The notes: generated from the sequence alone by a model not told the origin. Positions 33,085 to 40,829 are shown, numbered from the stretch's first letter. The stretch: DNA of 64,000 nucleotides from Psychrobacillus sp044762855 (GCF_044762855.1 NZ_JBIWFB010000001.1:1054001-1118000); one strand, 5' to 3'. Numbers and translations: made by a program.

Positions 33085-33137
33085 TTCCTGTGTTAGACTC
33101 TATTCTGACTTCTTTTGAATTGTGTCTAACACAGGGA
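33085..33137. repeat. Dispersed palindromic element, copy 4
   Basis: Arms TCCTGTGTTAGAC and GTCTAACACAGGGA enclose a 25-nt middle containing ATTCTGA and TTGAATT. It lies 21 nt beyond the 3' end of the minus-strand membrane protein gene (33158), consistent with the end-of-gene position of copies 1-3. Confidence 0.7.
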
Positions 33138-33157
33138 TGCTTCACTAGACTCTGGGT

Positions 33158-34120
33158 TTAAAGTTTACTTCTTTTATATATATTTTTCTTAATGATTAAG
33201 TAGTTCTTAATCTCGAAATTTAAATAAAAAAGATTTGCTCTGACTTCAAATTCTTCCCTTGACGTCGGTAATTCTGTTTCACGTATGGACTCCTCGTATT
33301 CCTCTAATAGTTTTAATGCAATGGTTGTATCCCCTGAATCCACATGTTGACTGATGTACTGAAAGATATTAGCAAGCATTCCTCTTTGTTTTACATCTAA
33401 TTCTGAAGAAGAAACGATGCTTAGGATGTCTACCATCCGTTTTAGGATTTCTAGTTGATCCTCACGCATTTCGAGATAATGATAATCCTTGTTTTTCTTT
33501 CTTAATAGATGATTTTCTACATCTTGTATCGTAATGTTTTTAGCTTGATTAAGAATGTTTTCTACTTCGACTAACTCTTTACCATTCCATTTTTGTTTAC
33601 TATCTTTTAAAAATGTAGAAAATTGGTAAAGAATAACACTGAATTTATTTTCGATTTCTGTTTTATATTTTTCAATTTCTTTCTTAAAGCTTGGCATAAT
33701 ACTGTTTACGAGTATGGCGATTCCTATCCCAATAAAAATAATATAGAGTTCATTCAATAGGTTTTCTAGGTTGGCTCGCTCTACTGTATAAATATGTAAA
33801 ATTACAACTATGCTTGTGACAAAACCTTCCTGAATACGTAACTTTACAAGGCATGGGACAAACAATAAGATAAATAGAGTTAAGACAATGGGATGATATC
33901 CTAATAATTCAAAACATATGGAACCAAGAATTAAAGATAATAGTGATGCGAAAAACTTTTTTTGAATGGAATGTAATGTCTTTTTCTTTGTCTTCTCAAT
34001 ACACATAATAACGATTATGGCTGCAAATGAACCAAACTCCAAGTCGAATAAACTCGCAATCCAAATTGCTAACCCTGCCCCTATTGCTGTTTTAATTGTC
34101 CGATATCCCATTCCGATCAT
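33158..34120 (-). CDS. ArAE/FUSC-type membrane protein (YqjA-like)
   Basis: Membrane protein of about 320 aa in the aromatic acid exporter (ArAE)-like family. Six hydrophobic helices cover residues ~1-145 (MGYRTIKTAIGAGLAIWIASLFDLEFGSFAAIIVIMCIEKTKKKTLHSIQKKF is the family opening). A cytosolic helical domain of ~170 residues follows. Upstream in-frame codons are not family-like; AGGATG places the start at ATG 34120, with ATG 34129 as alternative. The substrate is unknown. It is monocistronic, followed by palindrome copy 4. Confidence 0.78.
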   Translation of the reverse strand: MIGMGYRTIKTAIGAGLAIWIASLFDLEFGSFAAIIVIMCIEKTKKKTLHSIQKKFFASLLSLILGSICFELLGYHPIVLTLFILLFVPCLVKLRIQEGFVTSIVVILHIYTVERANLENLLNELYIIFIGIGIAILVNSIMPSFKKEIEKYKTEIENKFSVILYQFSTFLKDSKQKWNGKELVEVENILNQAKNITIQDVENHLLRKKNKDYHYLEMREDQLEILKRMVDILSIVSSSELDVKQRGMLANIFQYISQHVDSGDTTIALKLLEEYEESIRETELPTSREEFEVRANLFYLNFEIKNYLIIKKNIYKRSKL

Positions 34121-34296
34121 ATGCATCATCCTATTTTTTCTATATTTATTATTACCCGTAGTTATTAATTCTAACAGAAATTCATGGGAACGTGAAAGCA
34201 ACGGAACAGGTTTCTTGGCTCAATATGCCGAAGTACCTGTATCCGTTTTTTTTTTTGCATTTTCATTATATACAATCATGAGGAGAGGTGGTGAAA

Positions 34297-34377
34297 ATGC
34301 TCTTCTATTTTATATTACCTCAGAAGTTGGTATGGTTAACCGTATTATTAGAAAATGAGAGATATGAGTTCGAGTGA
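34297..34377 (+). CDS. Possible 26-residue hydrophobic peptide
   Basis: ATG 34297 follows AGGAGAGGTGGTGAAA, a very good ribosome site. The peptide (MLFYFILPQKLVWLTVLL...) has a hydrophobic first half and an acidic end. No family recognised. It could be a leader, a small toxin, or chance. Otherwise 34121-34462 contains a T11 run near 34246 and AT-rich promoter sequence. Confidence 0.3.
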   Translation: MLFYFILPQKLVWLTVLLENERYEFE

Positions 34378-34462
34378 CATTTTAGAAAATATAGATTATA
34401 AATTCTGGCCAAATTTAATGTTATATTAATAAAAAAGTATGATTCAAGATTGAGGAGCGGTT

Positions 34463-35098
34463 ATGAAAAAGGAATGGATTTTACGCTGGTCTTTTTTTAT
34501 TTTTGGATTAATGGTGTTAGCATTTGGCATATCATTAACCATTAAAGGAAAGTATTTAGGGATTGGACCATGGGATGTTTTTCATTATGGTTTATTCACT
34601 AAATTTGGCTTTACTATTGGAACTTGGTCGATCATAAGTGGATTTTTCCTTTTGTTGATCAGTTCCATTTTCAATAAGGCATGGCCAAAAATAGGGGCTT
34701 TTCTGAATATGTTGTTATTAGGATTGTTTATTGATCTTTTTAATTCGATTTTACCTAGCATTGATAGTTTAATAGGAGCAACAATTGCCTTTATCATAGG
34801 TGTCGTTTTAATTGGGTATGGTATTGGATTATATGTTTCTGCTGATTTTGGAGCAGGTCCTAGAGACAGCTTTATGTTTTTAATCATTGAAAGAACGGGT
34901 TGGAGTATTCCGTTAGTTAGAAATGGAATAGAAGTACTGGTTTTTCTTCTTGGTTGGATGCTAGGGGGGCCAGTAGGAATTGGAACCGTGTTGATTGCAT
35001 TTGGATTAGGTCCGATTTTAGGAATTTCTATTCCTCAATGTAAGAAACTGATGGCATATTTCCTTGGTCAAAAGGATCACCTGTTTACGCATATGTAG
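34463..35098 (+). CDS. yczE: YczE/YitT-type integral membrane protein
   Basis: Membrane protein of 211 aa with five hydrophobic segments. YczE landmarks are GISLTIKGKYLGIGPWDVFHYGL near the N-terminus, and its internal echo GLYVSADFGAGPRDSFMFLIIERTGWSIPLVRNGIEVLVFLLGWMLGGPVGIGT. Both halves carry a G.GPWD/GAGPRD motif, so an internal duplication is evident. In B. subtilis YczE is needed for surfactin production by an unknown route. The usual divergent GntR-type regulator is not adjacent. The ribosome site is GAGGAGCGGTT. Confidence 0.8.
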   Translation: MKKEWILRWSFFIFGLMVLAFGISLTIKGKYLGIGPWDVFHYGLFTKFGFTIGTWSIISGFFLLLISSIFNKAWPKIGAFLNMLLLGLFIDLFNSILPSIDSLIGATIAFIIGVVLIGYGIGLYVSADFGAGPRDSFMFLIIERTGWSIPLVRNGIEVLVFLLGWMLGGPVGIGTVLIAFGLGPILGISIPQCKKLMAYFLGQKDHLFTHM

Positions 35099-35185
35099 AC
35101 AACAAAAAATAAATAAATACTTTATATAAACTCTAACTTATACATGTTTTGTACAAATGCTAAAGAAAATAGATTATTAGAATAA

Positions 35186-35207
35186 CCCAATCACTGAAAC
35201 GATTGGG
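35186..35207 (+). terminator. Hairpin after yczE
   Basis: CCCAATC / GATTGGG arms with an 8-nt loop. The T-rich stretch only begins ~15 nt later, so termination is uncertain. Confidence 0.4.
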
Positions 35208-35342
35208 CCAGTTATCCTTTGTCTATTTTTTAAAAAGCTTTATAATGATAAAAGATTTAAATTAGTTAGTATTCTCTCTAAAGGCGTTTTTATCTATCGG
35301 TTTAAGGGAAAGCTTGAAGTATAGAAGGCGGGCGGAAATTAA

Positions 35343-36851
35343 ATGAAAAAAGTTGGATTTGATTTGGAGAAATATTTACAAGAACAATCTGCCTACATCC
35401 TAGAACGGGTGCAGCAGTATGATAAACTTTACTTGGAATTTGGCGGAAAATTGATAGGCGACAAACATGCCAAGCGTGTCTTGCCTGGATTTGATGAAGA
35501 CGCCAAGATCAAATTATTGAATACGCTGAAAGAAAATGCGGAAATCATCATCTGTGTGTACGCTGGAGACATCGAGCGGAACAAAGTCCGTGAAGATTAC
35601 GGTATCACTTATGACCAAGATGTCTTGCGCTTAATCGATGAATACCGGGCATATGGCATTTCTGTCAACAGCGTCTTGCTCACTCGTTATCAAGGACAGC
35701 CAACAGCCAAAGTATTTATGACCAAGCTTGAGAGGAACGGAATTAGCGTCTGCACCCACAGTGAAATCAAAGGTTATCCCACAAATGTGGACGCGGTCAT
35801 TGGCGAGGAGGGATTTGCGATGAATCCCTATATTAAAACGACAAAGCCAATCGTGGTAGTAACGGCACCTGGCCCGGCCAGCGGAAAGCTTGCAACCTGC
35901 CTTAACCAAATGTACCATGAGAATAAACTGGGGAATAAAGTCGGCTATGCCAAGTTTGAGACTTTTCCGGTTTGGAACTTGCCGTTAAAGCACCCGATAA
36001 ACATTGCTTATGAAGCGGCTACCGTCGATTTGAAAGACGTGAATATGATTGACAATTATCACTATGAAGCATACGGGAAAGTAGCGATCAATTACAATCG
36101 TGATATTGAGACGTTTCCTGTCATCAAACGGATTATTGAAAGGATTACTGGTAAAGAGTCTGTTTACCGCTCACCGACTGATATGGGTGTTAATCGTCTG
36201 AAATCGGGTATCACCGACGATATGGTCGTGCAGGAAGCTGCCAGGCAGGAAATCATTCGGCGCAGTTTCGTCGTAGAGAACGACTATAAAAAAGGGCTTG
36301 CCGATGAAGATAGTGTACGCCACATGCAAGTGATTTTGGAAGAGACTGACTTAAAGCAAGAGGATCGGGCACCGGTATTGCCGGCCCGTAATTATGCGAA
36401 AGCAGTCGGAGAGAGAATTGACAGCACGAATTTGCAAGCCGTAATTGCGATTGAACTGCCAAATGGCGAGATGATCACCGGTCGAACGACAACTTTGATG
36501 GATGCTTCGGCAGCCTCGATTCTGAATGGGTTGAAGAAATTGGCCAATATTGCCGATGAAATTGATTTGTTGTCACCTATGATTTTGCAGACGATTCAAC
36601 GGTTGAAAACCGATGATTTGAACAGCCGAGTCCCGACACTAAGCGCCAATGAAGTGCTGATTGCACTGGCAATCAGTGCGGTCACCAACCCTACTTCTGA
36701 GCTGGCTTATAAGCAACTGCCAAATTTAAAAGACACACAAGCTCATTCTACGGTTATATTGAATAGGGAAAACGAACAGACCTTTAAGAAGCTTGGAATC
36801 GACATCACCAATGATCCAGTGTATCCGACTGAGAACCTATATTACAATTAG
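35343..36851 (+). CDS. DUF1846 family protein
   Basis: Cytosolic protein of 502 aa that matches the DUF1846 family over its full length. It has the opening KVGFDLEKYLQEQSAYILERVQQYDKLYLEFGGKL, VVTAPGPASGKLATCLNQMYHEN (a P-loop-like glycine segment), LKHPINIAYEAATVDLKDVNMIDNYHYEAYG and the final YPTENLYYN. Structures of the family exist, but no reaction is settled. The gene body looks clearly richer in G+C than its neighbours (many GCC, CGG and GGC codons), and the ribosome site (GGCGGGCGGAAATTAA) is atypical. Horizontal acquisition is likely. A perfect terminator follows. Confidence 0.88.
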   Translation: MKKVGFDLEKYLQEQSAYILERVQQYDKLYLEFGGKLIGDKHAKRVLPGFDEDAKIKLLNTLKENAEIIICVYAGDIERNKVREDYGITYDQDVLRLIDEYRAYGISVNSVLLTRYQGQPTAKVFMTKLERNGISVCTHSEIKGYPTNVDAVIGEEGFAMNPYIKTTKPIVVVTAPGPASGKLATCLNQMYHENKLGNKVGYAKFETFPVWNLPLKHPINIAYEAATVDLKDVNMIDNYHYEAYGKVAINYNRDIETFPVIKRIIERITGKESVYRSPTDMGVNRLKSGITDDMVVQEAARQEIIRRSFVVENDYKKGLADEDSVRHMQVILEETDLKQEDRAPVLPARNYAKAVGERIDSTNLQAVIAIELPNGEMITGRTTTLMDASAASILNGLKKLANIADEIDLLSPMILQTIQRLKTDDLNSRVPTLSANEVLIALAISAVTNPTSELAYKQLPNLKDTQAHSTVILNRENEQTFKKLGIDITNDPVYPTENLYYN

Positions 36852-36926
36852 GTTTTGGAAAACGCCTGTCTTTTTCTTCTTACATGGAAGCCTAAGGCAG
36901 ATGTTTTTTCGTTTATAGAGTTTACT

Positions 36927-36969
36927 AAAAAGGTGTAGTCTTCTCTTTAAGAGAGGACTACACCTTTTT
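36927..36969 (+). terminator. Terminator of the DUF1846 gene
   Basis: AAAAAGGTGTAGTC and GACTACACCTTTTT arms, plus an inner TCTC/GAGA pair. Near-perfect and very stable. Confidence 0.85.
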
Positions 36970-37056
36970 GGATTAATGGATTAACTACCGGAAAGTCTGT
37001 TGGAACCTATTAAGGCCAAGCTTTAGAATACTGGAGGTCAAGCACGAGAATGAAGC

Positions 37057-37265
37057 CTTTTTCTAGCGGTATTGTTTTCAGCTATGATTGGAAAATATTC
37101 TAATGCTTTTCCTAATCCATAGAGAGGCATATTACCATAAATAGATTCATAAGCACCTTTTTTTACTTGATACGTTCCATGATAGGTCCCAACTGCACTA
37201 TTGTTCCCAACCTATTGAATGAACTTTTTCCAGGCAGTTAAATGCTTTTTATTTTTTGCATATAA
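37057..37265 (-). pseudogene. Decayed, truncated copy of the DUF4188 gene
   Basis: The sequence aligns along its length with the 3' two-thirds of the intact gene at 29801-30280, same orientation. Shared blocks include TTCTAGCGG, GGCATATT..CATAAATAGATTCATAA, TTCCATGATA/TTTCATGATA and TTTTTCCAGGC. Frames are broken, the 5' third is missing and no PadR partner remains. The start of the gap (36970-37056) shows nothing else. Confidence 0.75.
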
Positions 37266-37287
37266 ATGTGTATAGTATGTATTATAC

Positions 37288-37331
37288 AAAGAGTGTCAGA
37301 CACCATTAAAGGTGCCTGACACTCTTTTGTT
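37288..37331 (+). terminator. Hairpin with GGTGCCTGACACTC arm
   Basis: AAGAGTGTCAGACACC and GGTGCCTGACACTCTT pair with one mismatch, followed by TTGTTT. No intact gene ends before it, so it may be left over from the DUF4188 relic or belong to a repeat type shared with 29753-29791. Confidence 0.6.
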
Positions 37332-37433
37332 TAATCCGGAAGTTAGTAGGGTATTTACCATTTATAAGCAAGCTACTTAGTTAGCTAGAAGTATTGAAGA
37401 ACTAAATAAGAGTGAAAGGGATTGATAGCCAGC

Positions 37434-38216
37434 ATGAGGTTAAATAAAAAGTTAATATTGGTTTTTGGTTTGATCGTGGTCTGCTTTTTATCTGCTTGTG
37501 CAGAGAAGGAGAAGCTTGCCGACGGATCTGAACTGATACATAAAGATGAATTTGTTTTTACTGCTTCTGGTGAGTTTAAGCCATTTAGTTATATGAACGA
37601 TGATCTCACCATGTCAGGCTTTGATATTGAGGTTGGCGAAGCCATTGCAAAAGAAATGGGCCTTAAGCCAGTTCAGAAGCGAATTAAATTCAAAGGGATT
37701 GTAGAAGGGGTAAAAACGGGGCGTGCAGATGCAGCTGTTGCCAGCCATACGATTAATCCACAGCGGAGCAAACATGTTTCCTTCTCTACACCCTATTATT
37801 ATTCTGGTCCGCAAATTTTTACAAGACCGGACAGTGAGATTAAGACTGTCGACGATTTAGCAGGAAAAGAAGTAGCTGTAGCAAAAGGTTCGACCTATGC
37901 CGATACAGCGGCTGAGTATACAGACAAAATAAAAACATATGACAGCGATATTACAGCTTTGCAAGCATTGAGCAGTGGACGTCATGATGCGGTTATCACA
38001 GATTTTGTTACAGGGAAAAATGCTGCAAAGGAAGGATTTGAGATTAAAGAGCAGCAGTTAATTGAGCGCAGTGAACAAGCGATCGTGCTACCCCAGGATA
38101 ACCCAAAGCTATTAAAGCGTGTAAATGAAGCGCTGGAGCAGCTCTGGCAAGATGGAACACTAAGTGAGATCAGCATCAAATATTTTGGTGAGGACATTAC
38201 CAAAAAACCGGAATAA
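37434..38216 (+). CDS. Polar amino-acid ABC transporter substrate-binding lipoprotein
   Basis: Lipid-anchored solute-binding protein, 260 aa, SBP family 3. The signal ends with lipobox LSAC, Cys near residue 22. The binding domain shows FTASGEFKPFSYMNDDLTMSGFDIEVGEAIAKEMGLKPV, AAVASHTINPQRSKHVSFSTPYYYSGPQIF and VDDLAGKEVAVAKGSTYADTA. The Arg in INPQRSKHV and the Asp in ITDFVTGKN are the usual alpha-amino-acid contacts. TTG 37422 abuts AAAGGG, so ATG 37434 is preferred. First gene of a three-gene importer. Cystine, glutamine or similar polar amino acids are the family ligands. Confidence 0.88.
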   Translation: MRLNKKLILVFGLIVVCFLSACAEKEKLADGSELIHKDEFVFTASGEFKPFSYMNDDLTMSGFDIEVGEAIAKEMGLKPVQKRIKFKGIVEGVKTGRADAAVASHTINPQRSKHVSFSTPYYYSGPQIFTRPDSEIKTVDDLAGKEVAVAKGSTYADTAAEYTDKIKTYDSDITALQALSSGRHDAVITDFVTGKNAAKEGFEIKEQQLIERSEQAIVLPQDNPKLLKRVNEALEQLWQDGTLSEISIKYFGEDITKKPE

Positions 38217-38249
38217 ATCAACACGATGGAAAGAAAGGAAGTAGGTACA

Positions 38250-38915
38250 TTGCCAAGTTTATTACATTTTTTTCAAACTCTCATAGATACAAAGGGTGTA
38301 TTCGTAAAGGCCATGCTTGTAACGATAGAGCTTACTATAGTATCTATCTTAATCGGAATAATTATTGGACTTTTCTTTGCCTTATTAAAAATCTCTAAAA
38401 TAAAAATATTAGAATTCATCTCAGATGCATATGTCTATTTAGTCCGCGGAACACCGCTGATTGTTCAAATATTTATCCTCTATTTCGGAATTAGCGGGCT
38501 TTTCCTCCTTCCTGATTTCTGGGCCGCTTCCTTGGCTTTGGCCCTACATAATGGAGCATATATTTCGGAAATCCTTCGAGGAGCCATACAGGCAGTCGAT
38601 AAAGGTCAGATGGAGGCAGGACGCTCTTTAGGGATGACAAAAGTACTGACATTAAGAAGAATTATTCTTCCACAGGCATTCCGCCGAGCACTGCCGCCTT
38701 TAGGCAACCAATTTATTATCGGTTTAAAGGATTCTTCGTTAGCCGCATTTATCTCGATGAATGAGTTGTTCAATGTGGCGACAACACTAGGGTCCAATAA
38801 TTTTGACGAAATGACCTATTTACTCATTGTAGCGGTCTACTATTTATTGCTAGTGGCACTGTTGACATTCGTAGTGAAACGATTTGAATTGAAATTAGCA
38901 GTAAGTGACAGATAG
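38250..38915 (+). CDS. Polar amino-acid ABC transporter permease
   Basis: HisM/GlnP-type permease of about 221 aa with five hydrophobic helices. TIELTIVSILIGIIIGLFFALLKISK opens the domain. The EAA loop is EAGRSLGMTKVLTLRRIILPQAFRRALPPLGNQFI. An in-frame ATG at 38226 has no ribosome site; AAAGGAAG followed by TTG 38250 is the better start, though not certain. It lies between the binding-protein and ATPase genes in one operon. Confidence 0.88.
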   Translation: MPSLLHFFQTLIDTKGVFVKAMLVTIELTIVSILIGIIIGLFFALLKISKIKILEFISDAYVYLVRGTPLIVQIFILYFGISGLFLLPDFWAASLALALHNGAYISEILRGAIQAVDKGQMEAGRSLGMTKVLTLRRIILPQAFRRALPPLGNQFIIGLKDSSLAAFISMNELFNVATTLGSNNFDEMTYLLIVAVYYLLLVALLTFVVKRFELKLAVSDR

Positions 38916-38927
38916 GAGATGAGATCA

Positions 38928-39671
38928 TTGGACGCAAAGGAAATGATTAAAATTAATCAATTGAATAAATCATTTGGAGACTTGCATGTATTAAAAGGTA
39001 TCGATATGACAGTTTACGAGAGCGATGTCGTTTGTTTAATAGGAGCAAGCGGCTCAGGGAAAAGTACTCTCCTTCGCTGTTTGAATTTTTTAGAAAAAAA
39101 GGATAAGGGCGACATTATCATTAAAGGAAAAGAAGTCGACCCTAATACCGATAACCTCAATAAAATTAGAGAAAAGGTAGGAATGGTGTTTCAACATTTC
39201 AATTTATTCCCACACAAAACAGTTTTGGAAAACATTATCGAAGCACCTATTATGGTGAAGGGGGTTCCCAAAGAGGAGGCTATCTCGAAAGCAAAACAAT
39301 TACTGAATAAAGTAGGCTTGGAGGATAAGTTAGATGTCTATCCAAGTAAACTATCAGGAGGGCAAAAGCAACGAGTGGCGATTGCTAGAGCACTTGCAAT
39401 GGAACCAGAAATTATGCTTTTTGATGAGCCAACATCGGCACTGGATCCCGAGCTGGTGGGAGAGGTTTTAACCACCATGAAAGAATTAGCTGAAGAAGGA
39501 ATGACAATGGTTGTTGTCACCCATGAAATGGAATTTGCTAAAGAAGTAGCGGATTGGATCGTGTATATGCACGATGGAAAAATCGTCGAACGCGGCAAGC
39601 CCGAGCAATTTTTCAGCAATCCGAAAGAGGAACGAACTCAGGAGTTTTTAAAAACTACTATTCTGAAATAA
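38928..39671 (+). CDS. Polar amino-acid ABC transporter ATP-binding protein
   Basis: ATPase of the importer, 247 aa, full length for the GlnQ/HisP class. Walker A is IGASGSGKSTLLRCLN, Q-loop VFQHFNLFPHKTV, signature LSGGQKQRVAIARAL, Walker B IMLFDEPTSALDPE, and the switch His is in VVTHEMEFA. TTG 38928 lies 9 nt after AGGAG and is chosen. ATG 38919 abuts the ribosome site and ATG 38943 follows AAAGGAA with no spacing. It starts 12 nt after the permease stop. A terminator follows at 39680. Confidence 0.92.
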   Translation: MDAKEMIKINQLNKSFGDLHVLKGIDMTVYESDVVCLIGASGSGKSTLLRCLNFLEKKDKGDIIIKGKEVDPNTDNLNKIREKVGMVFQHFNLFPHKTVLENIIEAPIMVKGVPKEEAISKAKQLLNKVGLEDKLDVYPSKLSGGQKQRVAIARALAMEPEIMLFDEPTSALDPELVGEVLTTMKELAEEGMTMVVVTHEMEFAKEVADWIVYMHDGKIVERGKPEQFFSNPKEERTQEFLKTTILK

Positions 39672-39679
39672 ATTATACG

Positions 39680-39716
39680 AGGTCCTGTCTATAGTTCTAG
39701 GCAGGACCTTGTGTTT
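39680..39716 (+). terminator. Terminator of the amino-acid ABC operon
   Basis: AGGTCCTG / CAGGACCT arms around a 14-nt loop, then TGTGTTTTG. Confidence 0.7.
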
Positions 39717-39753
39717 TGATTAATTTGTGCCTTGAGTCGTAGAGAATAATATG

Positions 39754-39778
39754 TTTCAGAACGTATGTGTGGTATAAT
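39754..39778 (+). promoter_or_regulatory. Promoter of the type I toxin
   Basis: Extended -10 TGGTATAAT (39770-39778) with a poor -35. Transcription would begin near 39785, which leaves a ~60-nt leader before the toxin start codon. Confidence 0.55.
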
Positions 39779-39844
39779 GAGAGGATAATAGATAGGTAAC
39801 TCAAGGGTGGTGGGCACACTCCTGTAAGAAAGGAGGTGGTGCCG

Positions 39845-39928
39845 GTGTCAGTATTCGAAGCATTGATGTTCGCAGTAGCATTTGCAACATTAGTCGTAGT
39901 GATTCTGTCATTTAACCCAAAAAAATAA
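39845..39928 (+). CDS. Holin-like small toxin of a type I toxin-antitoxin system
   Basis: A 27-residue hydrophobic peptide starting at GTG: VSVFEALMFAVAFATLVVV then ILSFNPKK. The N-terminal F/YEALM..AFATLVV pattern is that of the holin-like toxins of Firmicutes (TxpA/BsrG-type). The single helix inserts in the membrane. The ribosome site AAGGAGG (39830-39836) is buried in a leader hairpin: GGCAC-ACTCCT (39813-39823) pairs with AGGAG...GTGCC (39831-39843). The leader segment AACTCAAGGGTGG (39798-39810) is complementary to CCATCCTTGAGTT (39930-39942) beyond the stop codon. That long-range pairing is typical of inactive type I toxin mRNAs. An antisense RNA gene overlaps the 3' end. Confidence 0.8.
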   Translation: MSVFEALMFAVAFATLVVVILSFNPKK

Positions 39929-39958
39929 CCCATCCTTGAGTTGGAGCTCAGATGGGTT
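39927..39958 (-). terminator. Terminator of the antisense antitoxin
   Basis: AACCCATC / GATGGGTT perfect arms. On the minus strand the hairpin is followed by ATTTTTTT (plus-strand A7 at 39919-39925). On the plus strand no T run follows, so it acts only on the antisense RNA. Confidence 0.65.
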
Positions 39959-40005
39959 AATCCTATCAACCAGCCAATCCCCTTGAGGGAACCGCTATTA
40001 TAATT

Positions 40006-40041
40006 GACCGTTTGATGCTATAACATCAAACGGTCTTTTTT
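40006..40041 (+). terminator. Terminator of the toxin mRNA
   Basis: GACCGTTTGATG and CATCAAACGGTC, perfect 12-bp arms with a 6-nt loop, followed by T6. It sets the 3' end of the toxin message about 80 nt after the stop codon. Confidence 0.85.
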
Positions 40042-40063
40042 ATTTTATTCAAATCTTACTTCT

Positions 40064-40092
40064 AGTATACATGTGAAATATTGGCTTTTCAA
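40064..40092 (-). promoter_or_regulatory. Sigma-A promoter of the antisense RNA
   Basis: On the minus strand: TTGAAA (40092-40087), 17-nt spacer, TATACT (40069-40064). This is a near-consensus promoter, much stronger-looking than the toxin's, as expected for an antitoxin. Confidence 0.7.
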
Positions 40093-40149
40093 GTGTTTAC
40101 AACTATTCCAAAAAAGTGCTAGAAACAACAAGGACACTATCTTGAAACG

Positions 40150-40180
40150 TTTTAATTTGTGTCTAACACAGGGAAACTTT
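40150..40180. repeat. Dispersed palindromic element, copy 5 (right half only)
   Basis: TTTAATTTGTGTCTAACACA followed by GGGAAACTTT matches the right arm and flank of copies 3 and 4. No left arm is visible, so this is a truncated copy. Confidence 0.6.
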
Positions 40181-40186
40181 ATTAAA

Positions 40187-40354
40187 CTTAATTGGGCTGT
40201 CGCGCTGCAGCGATTACTCGAGCTTCTTGAAGATGTCTTAAAAAAGACCAATAAAACATTACAAAAACTATTCAAAAGTCAACTTCAGCAACGGATTGAC
40301 GGTCTGCCTAACTATATCAAGGCTGATTTCTCGATTTCAGTGTGCGAAGTTTGA
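40187..40354 (+). pseudogene. Possible transposase C-terminal remnant
   Basis: An open frame of ~55 codons ending at 40354 reads ALQRLLELLEDVLKKTNKTL and then QRIDGLPNYIKADFSISVCEV. The style resembles the C-terminus of IS4-type transposases of bacilli, from memory only. There is no start codon with a ribosome site, and the rest of the gene is absent. It directly abuts the half palindrome at 40150. Could also be a relic of another gene. Confidence 0.35.
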
Positions 40355-40520
40355 GTAACCTATAACAAAATCTTTATCTTTAATCTTATGGCTTCTAGCA
40401 ATTAATATGTTATATTGCTCTATTGTTGTCTTAAATGTTTAAACGACATAGTCTTCCTCCTTGAAGACTATTATATAACACAAAATTAGCTACGCATTTA
40501 AATTTTAAAAACCCAATAGA

Positions 40521-40563
<43 letters not shown>

Positions 40564-40620
40564 CTTTTATATTAATTTCGTAGAGATGAAAATACATAAG
40601 TTTAAAGAATCATTTAATTT

Positions 40621-40656
40621 AGAGGGGATGGCTAATAAAAGCCATTCTCTTTTTTA
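40621..40656 (+). terminator. Terminator-like hairpin in the AT-rich gap
   Basis: ATGGCT / AGCCAT arms with outer AGAG/CTCT, then T6. No recognised gene precedes it, so it may end an unannotated short transcript. Confidence 0.5.
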
Positions 40657-40829
40657 TGTTAAATAATAGAAGATGGTGCAACATTAGATGTATTAGCTCT
40701 AGTATCAGATATAGTATCTTTTAGTAAAAAGTAAATTGAAGAAATTTTTGTGATGTTATATAATAGGAACGAATGTTCTTATTTAGCGTAATTGAACTTT
40801 TAAACTACTTAATTTTCGGAGGGATTATT

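Larger units (their letters stand above)
39919..40057 (-). ncRNA. Antisense RNA antitoxin (predicted)
   Basis: Predicted from a sigma-A promoter on the minus strand (40064-40092) and a minus-strand hairpin plus T7 at 39958-39919. The ~139-nt RNA would overlap the last codons and the whole 3' untranslated part of the toxin mRNA, as in txpA/RatA and bsrG/SR4 pairs. It would contain the GACCGTTTGATG hairpin in its 5' part. Ends are estimates. Confidence 0.6.

Noticed and set aside
33966..34358. Plus-strand ORF of 130 codons opposite the ArAE-type gene
   Set aside because: Mostly antisense to a well-supported membrane protein gene; no ribosome site.
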